A stretch of 64,000 nt of DNA. Source: Strigops habroptila (taxonomy: Eukaryota > Chordata > Aves > Psittaciformes > Psittacidae). Below are positions 23,773 through 34,990 of this stretch, in pieces. A program made the translations under genes and the position numbers. Positions within the stretch are counted from its first letter, which is position 1. Each line of letters starts with the position of its first letter. The stretch is from assembly GCF_004027225.2 (NCBI RefSeq), contig NC_044297.2, positions 223,569 through 287,568 of the forward strand. The letters run 5' to 3'. The notes beneath the pieces were generated by a model that worked only from the letters and a program-made list of their open reading frames with translations, searched no databases and was not told the origin of the DNA.

Positions 23773-25056
23773 ATGGAGATGGCTTTCGTCCCTGATTTGG
23801 ACACACTGGAGAGCAGCAGGTAAGCATGGCCGTGCCGGAGGGGACATGGAGGATGTGATACCGCCGTGGTGGCCCTGGCTTCACCATCTCCCTTTGCCTT
23901 TTAGCCCGAATGAGGAGACGTTTTATGGTCCTGACTGCCTCTGCCTGCAGAAGGTAACACTGGTGTGGTGGAAACGGTGAGACTCCTGTGTGAGGAAGCT
24001 GGCCTCTCACCCCACATCCCCTTTCTTCCCCAGAAACCCCATCTGGACCTGGAGGTGGCATCGCCTGGGGTGGGCATCCAGGTGACAGTGACCAAGGGAC
24101 ACCCTGCCAGGACCTTTCGCCAGGCCGCTGTCCTCGTGGCAGCTGTGACCAAGCCGGCACACAAGGACTTTGCTGACAGTGACCTTGGGGACTTCCTGGA
24201 TGATATTTTCGGTATGGAGGGGGATGTCAGGGTGTCAGCCCAGCGGGGGGATGCTCTTGGGAGATGCTCTTGCAATGGGGATCATGAGCATTCCCCTGAC
24301 TGTCTCCCTCCCCACAGAGCCTGTCTCCTTCCAGCGGATTAATGGCAGCTACGCCGGAGCGCCCATCTACCGCTACACCCGTTCCCAGTCCTTTGACATC
24401 CTTGATATTGACCAGAAGTGCTTCGTGCTGGAATCACCCACTCAGCTGGTGGCCCTGCACCTGCAGGGACCCTCTGCCGGGCGGAAAGGTGAGGGGACAC
24501 AGTCCTGACCCAATGTCCCCATCCCCAACAAGGCCCAGTATCTCCAGGACCACACAGGTGCCATCCCACAGCTCCAGATCACCCATTAACTCATTCCTTC
24601 TTTCTGCAGTGAAGCTCAACATCGCTCTGTACCGTCCTCAGTCATTGCAGGGTGGCCCAGGAACCGGGCGGGTGCCGGTGGCATTGGGCATCAAGGGCTA
24701 CCAACTCTACATGTCATGTGTGCTGAGCGGTGCTGAGCCCATGCTGCAGCTCGAGGTGAGCAGAGGGGTCCCGCTGGCACCGACTCGGCTGGGTCTGGGG
24801 GCTCCACCCCACCCTGAATCCCATTTCACCCCCTTGGTTGTAGGAAGCTGACGTCAGGAGGGACATCGAGAGCGTGGAGCTGACCCGCTTCATCTTCTAC
24901 CGCCTGGACAGCCCGAGCGAAGGCACCACGCGCTTCGAGTCGGCTGCCTTCCCCGGCTGGTTCATCTGCACCTCCCTGCAGCCCCGCCAGCCCGTCAGCA
25001 TCACCAACCAGCCCGACCAGGTCAACATCGCCACCTACGAGCTGAGCAGGCACTGA
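23773..25056 (+). CDS. IL1B: IL1B, interleukin-1 beta precursor
   Basis: Secreted pro-inflammatory cytokine that signals through the IL-1 receptor. Six coding exons: 23767-23819, 23905-23953, 24034-24211, 24318-24488, 24610-24755, 24844-25056, all with GT/AG and consistent phase. Two in-frame ATGs stand at 23773 and 23779. The second gives MAFVPDLDTLESSS as in chicken (265 aa); the first adds Met-Glu (267 aa). Both have G at -3 and +4. There is no signal peptide, as usual for this family. The N-terminal propeptide runs to about residue 105, followed by the beta-trefoil domain with YTRSQSFDILDIDQKCFVLE, SPTQLVALHLQGPS, VPVALGIKGYQLYMSC, the signature FESAAFPGWFICTSLQPRQP and VSITNQPDQVNIATYELSRH. 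The five-intron coding structure matches other vertebrate IL1B genes. I place it as IL1B rather than another IL-1 member because it is nearly collinear with chicken IL-1 beta. Confidence 0.97.
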
Positions 25057-25365
25057 GGAGCCCCCGCTCCCCACCCAACCCAACTGGCAGTCGCTGGTTC
25101 TCAGGCTGTATGTACCGAGTACAAACCCCAGTGGGACCCCCGTCCTCCCAATCTATTTCAGGTGAAATAGCAGCTCTGGGCCCTGTTGGCCCGACCTATC
25201 CCCATTTGTACTTATTTATTATGTCTGTCCATGCTCTTGTTCTTATTTATTGTGTAACACCTCTTGCTTTTAATTTATTGTATATTTCATTGGAAATATT
25301 GTGGGTTTGTTATCTGGAATTTGTTGCTAATGGAGGTGGAAATAAAAGGTTTCCCAGGATGGTGT
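25057..25365 (+). promoter_or_regulatory. IL1B: IL1B 3' UTR with AU-rich elements and poly(A) signal
   Basis: Contains TTATTTATTATG (about 25211), TTATTTATTG (about 25243) and AATTTATTG (about 25271). These are ATTTA pentamers typical of unstable cytokine mRNAs bound by TTP/ZFP36-type decay factors. AATAAA at 25341-25346 should set the 3' end some 15-25 bp later. Confidence 0.85.
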
Positions 25366-25589
25366 CTCACAGGGATGAACTCAGGCGGGGGGTGGTGGAT
25401 GGAGGGAGCAATCCTGCAGTTTCAGCTGCTTTCCGGGCTCTCCAGGCCTGGGCGCAATGCCCAGGGTGTGGGGGGTCACCCCACAGCCTGGGGGCTTGGC
25501 TGGCCCCAAGGAGGACGCTCCCACAGCCGGGGGGTGGCTGGGTCGTGTCCCACTGCTGTGTGCCATGGTGGGGCTGCAGCACCGCGGGA

Positions 25590-25835
25590 CATGGTGTGGC
25601 GTGGCATGTCCTGCTGTGGTTTGGCCTAGCATAGCACAGTGTGATGTGGTGTGGCACTGCATGGCATGGTATGGTGTGGTGTACTGCATGGCATGGCATG
25701 GCATGGTGTAGCATGGCACGGCATGGAGTGGTGCGGTGAGGCATGGTCTGGCATAGCATGGTGTACCATGGTGTGGCATTGCATGGCATCCCGTAGCATG
25801 CTGTGGTGTGGTGTGGCCTGCCATGTTGAAGCCTA
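25590..25835. repeat. Pentanucleotide array, left part
   Basis: Imperfect 5-bp tandem repeat of TGGCA and TGGTG units (GCATGGCATGGTATGGTGTG-type sequence) downstream of IL1B. Its twin is at 26915-27095. Confidence 0.85.
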
Positions 25836-25849
25836 GTATGGAATTGATA

Positions 25850-26180
25850 CTGGATTAAATTAGTATTTCACTGTATAATTGACGCCAAATCAAATTAGTC
25901 ATTCACTGCATATGGAGACTTAGCCATGGAGAAGGCTACAAGGATTCCATGACCCCCAGGAGCCACTCCTCAAATTCACAGTGCCTGTGCCACGGCCTTA
26001 TCTGCCCAAATTCCCATAAGCATGAGGAATGGGAATTGGGTGGGCATTTCATGGATAAGATGTATATAATGAAGGCACATAAGCTGTGTCCTATCTTGTC
26101 TGGGTGACAGGCACAGCAATCCCCCAACACCCGGTGCTGCAACAGTTGTGTTGTTTTCTAACCATTCATTCACTGGGTTA
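25850..26180 (+). mobile_element. Possible solo retroviral LTR fossil, family uncertain
   Basis: An AT-richer island about 330 bp long between two tandem arrays. It has a TATA-like TATATAAT near 26063, followed by text that resembles the R-U5 part of avian endogenous-retrovirus LTRs (CTTGTCTGGGTGACAGGCAC, then ACACCCGGTGCTGCAACA). No internal viral genes are seen on either side, so it would be a solo LTR, degraded and probably old. The resemblance is from memory and the ends are approximate. Confidence 0.35.
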
Positions 26181-26189
26181 GGGTGGCTG

Positions 26190-26880
26190 AAGCGTGGCTG
26201 GAAACTGCTCATGGGAAAGGACCTGGGGGTTGATTGATGGAGCTGAACATGAGCAGCTTGTGCCCAGGCAGCCAAGAAGCCACCAGCATCCTGGCCTGGC
26301 TCAGCACCAGTGTGGCAGCAGGGCCAGGGCAGTGACTGTCCCCCTGCACTGGGCACTGGTGAGGCTGCACCTCGAATCCTGTCTCATTTCTGGGCCTCTC
26401 ACTACAAGAGAGACATTGAGGTGCTGGAGCGGGGCCAGAGAAGGGCACCGGAGCTGGTGCAGGGCCTGGAGCACAAGTGTGATGGGGAACGGCTGAGGGA
26501 CCTGGGGGGGTTTAGTCTGGAGAAGAGAAGGCTCAGGGGGGACCTTGTTGCTCTCTACAACTGCCTGACAGGAGGATGGAGCCAGGAGGGGGCTGGTCTC
26601 TGCTCCCAAGGAACAAGGGATGGGACAAGAGGAAACGGCCTCAAGCTGCACCAGGGCAGGTTTAGATGGAGCTGAGGAACAATTCCTTCCCCAGAGGGTG
26701 CTCAGGCATTGGAACAGGCTGCCCAGGGCAGGGCTGGAGTCACCGTCCCTGCAAGTGTTCACACCCCGTGTAGCCGAGACCTCAGTGCCATGGGTTAGTG
26801 GTGGCCTTGGCAGTCCCGGGGTAAAGGTTGGACTTGATGAGCTTAAAGGTCTTTTCCAACCTGGTTGATTCCATGATTCT
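26190..26880 (+). mobile_element. CR1 LINE 3' part, subfamily A (longest copy)
   Basis: Begins in ORF2 with the CTGGAAACTGCTCATGGGAA and GTGCCCAGGCAGCCAAGAAG region and runs through GGCACTGGTGAGGCTGCACC to the end TTTTCCAACCTGGTTGATTC. It is 5'-truncated and very close to the 61.6-kb copy. Confidence 0.92.
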
Positions 26881-26914
26881 GGTTGGAGAGTTTCTTTCCC
26901 GGAGTTTGGTGACA

Positions 26915-27095
26915 GTATGGTCTGGCATGACATGACATGGCATTGCATGGCGCAGCGTGGCAATTCCATGGTGTGGCATGGTGTGGCATGACACGGCCTA
27001 GCATGTCATTCCATGGCATGGTGTGGCATGGCATAGCATGGTGTCGTGTGGCAGGGCCTGGCACAGCACGGTGTGATGTGCTGTGGCATGGCACG
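26915..27095. repeat. Pentanucleotide array, right part
   Basis: The same TGGCA/TGGTG 5-bp repeat as at 25590-25835, here directly upstream of the CKAP2L promoter. Confidence 0.85.
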
Positions 27096-27159
27096 TTGGC
27101 TAGGACACGACACGACCTGGCGCTGCCCCGCATGTCCCGCCTCACCACGCCCCGCCCCG

Positions 27160-27427
27160 CACCATGATTGGTGGAAACCAGGTCTAATGGACGGGGCAGC
27201 AGCCAATGAGCCTCCCCCGCCCATGCCCTCGCCCGCCCGCTGTGTGCGGGGCTGCCGGACAGGGCGTGTTGTCACCGCCCTCCTGCCCGCCGCTAGCCAA
27301 TCGCGACTCTGCTCGCCCGCCGACCCCGTCGGGAGCCGCCGGTTTCGCGCTCTCCATTGGTTGGTTTGAAGAAGGCGTTGGCCAATAAGTGCGGCGCGGC
27401 GGTTGGCGGTGGTGGCGGGTACTCGGC
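27160..27427 (+). promoter_or_regulatory. CKAP2L: CKAP2L promoter with CCAAT boxes, E2F site and CHR
   Basis: CpG-rich, no TATA box. CCAAT boxes (either strand) lie at 27167-27171, 27203-27207, 27297-27301, 27356-27360 and 27382-27386. TTTCGCGC at 27343-27350 fits the E2F consensus. TTTGAA at 27365-27370 fits the cell-cycle genes homology region bound by DREAM and MMB complexes. This set, close to the start codon at 27428, is the usual pattern of G2/M genes and fits the mitotic role of CKAP2L. Confidence 0.7.
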
Positions 27428-30400
27428 ATGGAGCGGACCGGGACGGTCCCTCAGGGTGAGCGGCCGCGGCCGGGGCCGCTGGGTACGGGCGGGAGTGGTT
27501 GGGGCCATCGCAACTGAGCGAGGGCTGGGGGTGTCCAGGGGCTCGGGTGGCCTGGTGGGGTGCACCGGGGCAGGGCTCACGGGGTCGCTCTGTGGAAACC
27601 TTGGGGGACAGGGGGGCTGAGATACCCACAGAGCCCAGGGCACGGACCGGCTTCTCTGTCGGTCAGGTGAGCATTGCACAGCCCCAGGGCCAGGGGCAGG
27701 GCTCTGGGGACGTGGCAGTGCTGCCCTGAGGTGCTGCAGCCAAACCGGGGGTGCCAGAGGTATCCCCTGTCACTGAGGCACCTCACTTCCCACCAGCCTG
27801 TGTTAGCCGGGGCTTGGCCACAGCAGGTACAGGCTTACGGGGTATGTAGTTGAAGCAGGGTCATCGGCAGCATCTCCCCTTTCCTTCTGAAAGCTGACCA
27901 AGCCCCACACAACCGAGGTTTTAAGCAGCATCATGCTGTGAGGGTTGGAGAGCTCTGCTCTTTATGTGCCCATGAGCCTGGGGGCAACACCGTGTGCTGG
28001 GAGCAGCATTGCCAGGCTCAGGTGGGGAGCTGCGCAGTAGTGCTGTGAGTGTAAAACACGTTCGTTCTGATCCAGCACTGAGGCTGTGGTGTGTGCACTG
28101 CATTTCCCACCATCTCTTTGCAGAAGAGTGCAGGAGGCGGCGCCAGGACTACCTTGCAGCCAGAGGAAAGCCGAAATGCCCAAGTGCAAAGTAAGTCAGG
28201 AGGATGTTGGATTTGGACAAGGTGATATGTAAAGCTCCTTTCCGATTCAAATCACTCCATGATTCTCTGAGGAGTAGCTGGGTTTTCCTGCCTTGCCAGG
28301 GTCTGCCTTCTCCCTGCAGCGATTCACTGGTGGACAGAGAATCACCTCCTGCCTGTGCCTTGCTGCCAGAGCAGCGCCCAGCACGGCCCCATGGCATCCA
28401 GCAGCGCTCTGTGGAGTTACTGGCAGCACAGGCAAAGGGATGGTTTGAATGTTGACATTTCCTGCTGGTTGATATTGTCCTTTCTGGGTATTTTCTGGGT
28501 CTCAAACTTTCTCATCTCAGCACTTGTGTCTGGCAGCTCCTGCCTTTTTGCCAACAATTCAGCTTCGTAGCTGGGCCTTGAATAAAGGGTGGCTCAAGTC
28601 ACTGCTGCTTTTTAATAGCAGCTTTCAGTGGCCTTCTGGGATAGGTTAATATTAGGAAGGGGCATTTTCAGTGCATTTAGAAAGGAATAGTCAGAACCAT
28701 GTGTTCAGGGAGTTATCTGGCTCTGCCCTGCTCAGTTCCTCTGGAACCAGCCTGCGTGAGGGCAGCGAGGCACCTTCCCACAACCACTGACGTGCTTGGC
28801 AAACCTGAACGCTTGAGAGCCTCCCTCTTGCAGTGAGTATTCCTCATGACATTGCAGTGCAGGGGAAGCTGTAAAATTTCTCTGTGGGAGAGAAGATAAA
28901 GGGAAGCGGGATCAGAGACCAAAAAGAGCAAAACGGTCTCTGGTACCAGGGCTCTGGAAAATACAGCTAATATAATAGAAATGAGGAGAGAAGATTCATG
29001 ATCTTTCTTTATGGCTTAGTACACCACTTGCATAGAGAACAATCCTCTAACTCTCTGTGCTCTTTCATTACAGAAAAAGATCTGCACAGGCATTAATCTT
29101 CCCTAATGGCTGAGCTGCAGGCTCCGGAGCAAGGGGTGGGAGAACCACACCACTGCCTGCATGTCAGGGAGGAGGAGGGCAGGATGAGGGGAGCTGACAG
29201 CCAGCGCTGCTCTCCCACGTCCCTGCTCTGCTGCCGGTGCCTGGGCAGCTGTGGGGCTGCAGCTCGCTGTGACACAGTGAACTCTGCCTCTGGGACACTG
29301 CTGTGACCTGCAGCGGGGCAGCAGGAGCCTCCAAACCTGCAGACCCACTGCCTGCGGGAGTTGTTGTGTCAGTGAAAGCCAGAAGTTTTGTGGCAACCTT
29401 GGATGTCAGTCATAGAATCGTGGAGTAGTTTGGGTTGGAAGGGACCTTCAAAGGTCATCTATTCCAACCCCTTGCAATGAGCAGGGACATCTTCACCTAG
29501 ATTAGGTTGCTCAGAACCACAGACAGGATGGTGCATCTACCACCTCCCTGGGCAACCTGTGCCAGTGTTTTACCACCCTCATTGTAAAGAATTTCTTTCT
29601 CACATCCAGTCTGAATCCCCCCTCTTTTAGTTTAAACCCATTACCCCTCGTCCTGTCGCAACAGACCCTGCTAAAAAGTCTCTTCCCATCTTTCTTATAG
29701 GCCCCTTTTAAGAACTGAGAGGCTGCAGTTACATCTCCCTGGAGCTTTCTCCAGACCGAACAACCCCAACTCTCTCAGCCTTTCCTCACAGGAGAGGTGT
29801 TCCATCCATCTGATCATTTTTATGCCCTTCTCTGGACCCCCTGCAACAGGTCCATGTCTTTCCTGTTCTGAGGACTCCAGAGGTGCATGCAGGACTGGTT
29901 TGTGTTGCTTTTTGTGTACAGTATTTTGTGCTGCTTTTCTGTTCCCATGCAAAAGAAAAAATTAATGTTACGTGGTACTTCCTTGACAGGTCTTTGGTTT
30001 CCAAAAGCTTCTTTAAGCTCCTGTGACTGAGACAGCAGTGGTTTTGATATTTAACCTTTTGTGCAATAACTGTTAAATGCCTGATCTCTGTTTGACTTCT
30101 TACAGACCCTTTTTAAAGGACCGGACAAATCACCTGAATCCTCCCTTAGAACCAGTTTCTAAACTGCAGCATGTAAGTAGAGATCTTTTGAGTCTAGTTT
30201 TGTGTTTCATGCTTGGAGGGAGTCGGGCCAGACAGGGTCAAATCGGGGTGGTGAGTTCCTGACCCCAAACAGGGTGCAGCCAGCAGCCTGTTGTGTTCCT
30301 GTTCTGTTGACAAGTGCTCTGTCACCCCTGGGCTGGCAGGGCTGGGGCAGGAGCAAGCTGTTGGGATGTGAACGAGCTGAGCTGAGTTTCACTTGGTGTC

Positions 30401-33400
30401 TCCAGGTCAACAGGAACAAGAAGGATGTTCTCAGAAGCGTGGCGAAGGGTGACAGCGAGCTTGGTGCCAAACCCACGCAGCGTGCTGGCCTCGCTGTGCA
30501 GCAGAAGTCTTCCAGCACATCCCAGAGAGCAGCGGTGGCGCGTCCAGAGCAGCCGAGGAAGAGCGCAAAGCTTCCCACGAGCCACTCTGCACAGACCAGA
30601 GCGAGGCTCCCAACTGCAAACTCTGGTCGCCTAAATCCAGAAAGGAACAAGAAGCCTGCGCAGCACCTCACTGCAGCACCTCAGACTGGACATGATCACC
30701 CCTCTCCTGGGACAACTTGCTCTCCAGATGAGGGTCTGGAGGACAGGCTGGTGTGCAACAGAGAAAACGTCCATGCGCAAGCCTCCACACACATCTTGGC
30801 TCACAGGCAAAGCTCGGCCACAATGCCAAGAACCATCACGGGCCCAAAGGACAGAATGAACAGCCACCAGGCTAAGGAAGAGCCAATTCAGGATAAATTT
30901 AGGAAAACTCTGCGAGGCTCAAAGAGCATGTCTCAAAACCCAAGTATCAAAACTCAGCTGTTGCAGTCCCCTTGGCCACTCGCTACGTCTACTCATTTGC
31001 TACGTAAAAACCCAGGGGCAAACCAGGCAAAACCTAACACAGGAAGGCAGCCCACAGGGAAGCCGCTCTGCACGCTTCCAGTGGGAAGTCTTAAGCACCA
31101 GAGTAGACCCCCCCAAATGAAAAGATCTCCCACAAAGCCTCTGGCCTCTAGCAGGCCCCAGGGCTCCACAAGCCTGAACGCCAGGCTGGAGCCAGGTGGC
31201 ACCGTGCAGTGGCAAAGGTCCCTGGCTGAAGGGGAGTTGGATAGGAAGGACATGAAGGCGGTGCCTCCCGGATGTGCAGCAGCATCCCAAGTGACAGTCC
31301 CCCGAAGCCAGCCTCGCAGCACACATGGCTCCAAAAGTCAAGCAGTTGACGGCAATTTTAGGAGGAGAGAGGGACTTAAAGCAGAGCTGCCAAAGGCAAG
31401 TGGCATACAGGCGAGGCGTGTTCCCAAGAACCTGTCAGCAGCAGATCGTAAGTAAGTAGCAGCTTTGGCCAGCTCTGTCCTTGCTTCCAGGGGACAGCAG
31501 AGTTTAAAGTGTTCAACTGGGTGAACCTGCACCAATCTGCTGAAAACAGGGTCCGAAGTCCCCTTACTAGTGAGCTGTGTGGAGGCTGGTGTCCCAGAAA
31601 AGGGGAGGGTGGGTTTGAGGCTTGGTGGTACCTTGGCTTCCTCTCCCACCAACTGTGGATAGATGTACTGGTTCTTCCCAAGCCGCTGAAGTTGGCTAGA
31701 GGGAGATTCCAAGGGAAAACAGTAGCCTGGCAAGAGCTGGTGGTCTGCTGGGGTGATGACAGTGGTCCCTTGGTCCTTTGACAGGAAACAGCTGGAGGAG
31801 TGGTTGGCATCCAAAGGCAAGACATACAAGCGGCCACCTATGATGCTGCTTCAGAAGAAGGCAGTGAAGCTGTCCGGCAGAAACGTCAAGGAGAAAGAAA
31901 AGCAGGAGAAACCAGAGGAGCTCTGCCTGGAGAAGATCAACGATGTATTAACTGAGTGCTTGAAGCTCATTGAGGAGGTGAGAATGGGAAAGAAGCTGCT
32001 TAGATGGGCTCCTCTTCCCCTGGAGCATCTTGGGAGATGAGGGTAGGGCCACGTTCCACCAACAGCGCAGAGGGGGTTGGAGCAAACATTCCTGCTGGGC
32101 TGCAGTTGCCAGAGGGGTAGCATTGCGTGCAGGGAAAGTCCTCAAGGAGTTACGGATAGGCCAAAGACACGCAGCGAGATGGGGAAGATGGAGCCATACC
32201 TGGTCACGGGGGGCACATGTGTGTCATTGCTGGTGTCCTGGTGCCTGGCAGGGCAGTCTGGAGCTGGAGCTTCTGCAGCAGCAACCCAGGCTGGCTGAGC
32301 TGGCTTGAGGCACGTCCCTGGTGGGCATCACCCCCGAGGCACGTCACAGCCACTGTGCAGTATCACCCTGGGAACACTGACCACCAGCCCTGCTCTGGGG
32401 TTTGGTGGCTCCATTAGTGCCAGCACTGAGGAACCTGTCCCTCAACATCCGTCTGAAATACCGGACTCATTTTGCAAAGGGGAAAATTGAGGCAGGAAAA
32501 CTGTTACCTGTCCACAGTCATACCGGAGACTTGCAAAACCAGCTTCTTCAGACCCTCCCTTTCATAGAGAGCGCTGGGAGAGTGGTTGTGCATTGACAGC
32601 TCCCCGGTGCACACCTCTGGCCCTTGCAATTGACACTTGTCTCTGGGACCTTGCCCTTCTCGCAGGATGTTGAGACTGAGGAGATCTCGGAGGTGCTGTC
32701 CCACGTGCCCCAAGCAGAGAAATTTGCCAACTTCTGGATCTGCAAAGCGAAACTGCTCGCCCGGAGCGGCCCCTTTGACGCAGCAGGGCTGTACAGAGCT
32801 GCGGTCTGTGCTGGTGCTGTGGTGAGTGAGGTGCATCTCTGGTAGCTCCCCGGATTCCCTGCCTCTGCACAAGCAGGTTTCCTCCAGATTCCAGGGTTGG
32901 ATTCTGGGATGACTTTAGCAGCACTTGTGAAAAAGCACTTTAGAGCTGCTGGTCCCATTTTGACACCTTTGGCTTTACTCAGCCCAGCCAGCGGGTCTGT
33001 GCGGGTGGGAACGGGGCCAAGGAAGCACATGCACCCTGTGCTGTGTTGGAGCTATAGCTGGAAGTGATGTGCCAGCAGCTCGGTGCTGGTCTGGGCAGCA
33101 CAGCTGCAGCATGTGGTGGGGTTTGTGGCTGAGCCTGGGTGTGGACAGCTCCCCCCTTGGAGAAGGGGAATCCTGCAGCCTTTTGCCACTCTTTCCAGCA
33201 TGGATGCAGCAAAAAGCTCTTCTCCTATTCGGCTGTAACTCTGGTCTCCATTCCCAAGTCAGGCCTGCCTTGACCTCCACTCTGCTTTCCCTGCAGCCGC
33301 TGCAGGACCTCAGAGAAGTTGTCCTTAATATTCTGAAGGCTGCAGACCAAACACCAGAAGGTAATACGTGCATGCGAGGCCACTGGAGCATGGGCAGGCT

Positions 33401-34148
33401 GGTTTCCCTGTTGCTGCAGGCAGGGAAGCAGCACGGTTTGCAGTCTGTCCCAGCACCCTTGACTCTGATGGAGACTGAGGGTTGTGAAAGTCCAGAGTCT
33501 TAATCTCAAAAACGGGGCAAGATTTCTCTGCCAGGGCTGGGGATGGTCCCGGCCCAGCATGATTCTGTAGCAAGATTCCCTCGCTGTGGCCAGAGCATGT
33601 TGTACTCCCTCCCCAGCTGCCCTGTTCTACCCTCGCTGCAACTGCACTGCCCTTTGCCTCTCCTGTCAGGGGAAAAGGCTGAGCCAGGTCCTGAGGAGCC
33701 CACGACGCCGAGCCCGAGCAAGAGGCAGCATGTGACAGCGACTCCGTGCCTGCCAGGCAGGTCCCTGACCAGCCTGCCTGCTTCAATCAAGCTACAGGTT
33801 ACCTCTGCATCCAGGTAAGGCTGAGCTGCCTGCTCCTGGCAGCAAACACCCGCAGTGCCCGTGCTCGCTGCAGGATTTACCTAAAGGCCTCGTTTTCCGT
33901 GCAGAGGAAGGGAGCTGCTGGAAGGCCCAGCGCTGAAATTCCTGACCCCTGTGCGGCGCTCGCTGCGCATAGAGCGGGTTGGGAGGCGCTACCCAGAGAT
34001 GCTGAAGGACCATGACCCTGTGGTGTCGTCCCTCAGTGAAATCCTGGATGCTGAGGAGGAGACTCAGTTCTTCTTCCGGAAAAACAAGGCTTTGCCGGAG
34101 GTGGCGGGGCTGGAGGGGCTGAGTTTGTATTCCCCCGAGTGCTGCTGA
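27428..34148 (+). CDS. CKAP2L: CKAP2L, cytoskeleton-associated protein 2-like (radmis)
   Basis: Mitotic spindle and centrosome protein of the CKAP2 family, involved in spindle organisation in dividing (notably neural) progenitors. Nine coding exons: 27428-27455, 28124-28190, 30106-30172, 30406-31451, 31785-31977, 32666-32821, 33297-33360, 33670-33814, 33905-34148. They sum to 2,010 bp (669 aa plus stop) in frame; human is about 745 aa. The N-terminus is MERTGTVPQEECRRRRQDYL followed by AARGKPKC. A long, basic, low-complexity middle (exon 4) is followed by the CKAP2 C-terminal domain: KKQLEEWLASKGKTYKRPPM, AEKFANFWICKAKLLARSG, LREVVLNIL, SIKLQV and VRRSLRIERVGRRYPEMLKD. Human CKAP2L lies next to IL1A/IL1B, which supports the name. 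The KEN box I expect from the human protein appears here as NRENVHAQ. No clear AATAAA was found; AATATA occurs at 34263 and 34283. Confidence 0.95.
28203..28270 (+). mobile_element. CR1 LINE 3' tail remnant
   Basis: A short stretch (ATGTTGGATTTGGACAAGGT to ACTCCATGATTCTCTG) resembling the last 65 bp of CR1, next to the CKAP2L exon 2 donor. Confidence 0.45.
29411..29895 (-). mobile_element. CR1 LINE 3' end, older subfamily C
   Basis: Reverse copy in CKAP2L intron 2 starting CATAGAATCGTGGAGTAGTT. It contains GTAAAGAATTTCTTTCTCAC, AGTTTAAACCCATTACCCCT and CTCAGCCTTTCCTCACAGGA. More diverged than subfamily A. Confidence 0.88.
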
Positions 34149-34423
34149 GGGATTCCCAGCAGGGTGCAGGCTGCTTGGTGCCCTGCACATGCTCCATGCA
34201 CTTCACAGACTCCTCTTGTTGCCTATTAACTGTAAATAGGTGTGGCACATAAGCCTGTTTCAAATATATAAGCACTGTTCTAAATATATAAAACCTCTCT
34301 GTAGGGATGCAGTGTGTGGACTGGGGGGGGTGGACTGTGTCCCCTGGGCCTGCCCTTGGCTGTGATTTTTCCTGCAGTAGGATGATATGAGTCTGGCTGC
34401 GGCACCTCTTCGACTCCCAGCCT

Positions 34424-34990
34424 GGTCTGTGTTGGAAGGGACCTTAAAGCTCCTCCAGCTCTAACCCTTGCCACGGGCAGGGACACCTTCCACTAGAGCA
34501 GGTTGCTCCAAGCCCCTGTGTCCAACCTGGCCTTGAACACTGCCAGGGATGGGGCAGCCACAGCTTCTCTGGGCACCCTGTGCCAGCGCCTCAGCACCCT
34601 CACAGGGAAGAGCTTCTGCCTCAGAGCTCATCTCAATCTCCCCTCTGGCAGGTTAAAGCCATTCCCCCTTTGCCTGTCCCTACAGGCCCTTGTCCAAAGC
34701 CCCTCTCCAGGTTTCCTGGAGCCCCTTTAGGCACTGGAGCTGCTCTAAGGTCTCCCCTTCAGGAGCCTTCTCTTCTTCAGGCTGCCCCAGCCCAGCTCTC
34801 TCAGCCTGGCTCCAGAGCAGAGCTGCTCCAGCCCTCGCAGCAGCTCCGGGGCCTCCTCTGGACTCACTCCAGCAGCTCCACGTCCCTCTTGTGCTGTTGC
34901 CCCAGAGCTGGATCAGGACTGCAGGGGGGGGTCTCCCCAGAGCTCAGCAGAGGGGGAGAATCCCCTCTGTGACCTGCTGTTCACGCTCTG
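34424..34990 (-). mobile_element. CR1 LINE 3' end, subfamily B
   Basis: Lies just past the CKAP2L 3' end: GTGTTGGAAGGGACCTTAAA, CCACTAGAGCAGGTTGCTCC, CAGAGCTCATCTCAATCTCC and CCAGAGCTGGATCAGGACTG. It is 5'-truncated in the region ending GACCTGCTGTTCAC. Confidence 0.9.

Noticed and set aside
25850-27100. IL1A between IL1B and CKAP2L
   Set aside because: Only repeats and mobile-element fossils are present. No trefoil-domain exon is seen.
30202-30405. N-terminal extension of the large CKAP2L exon frame
   Set aside because: This is intron. A proper acceptor at 30405/30406 joins in phase to the upstream exons, which carry the conserved N-terminus.
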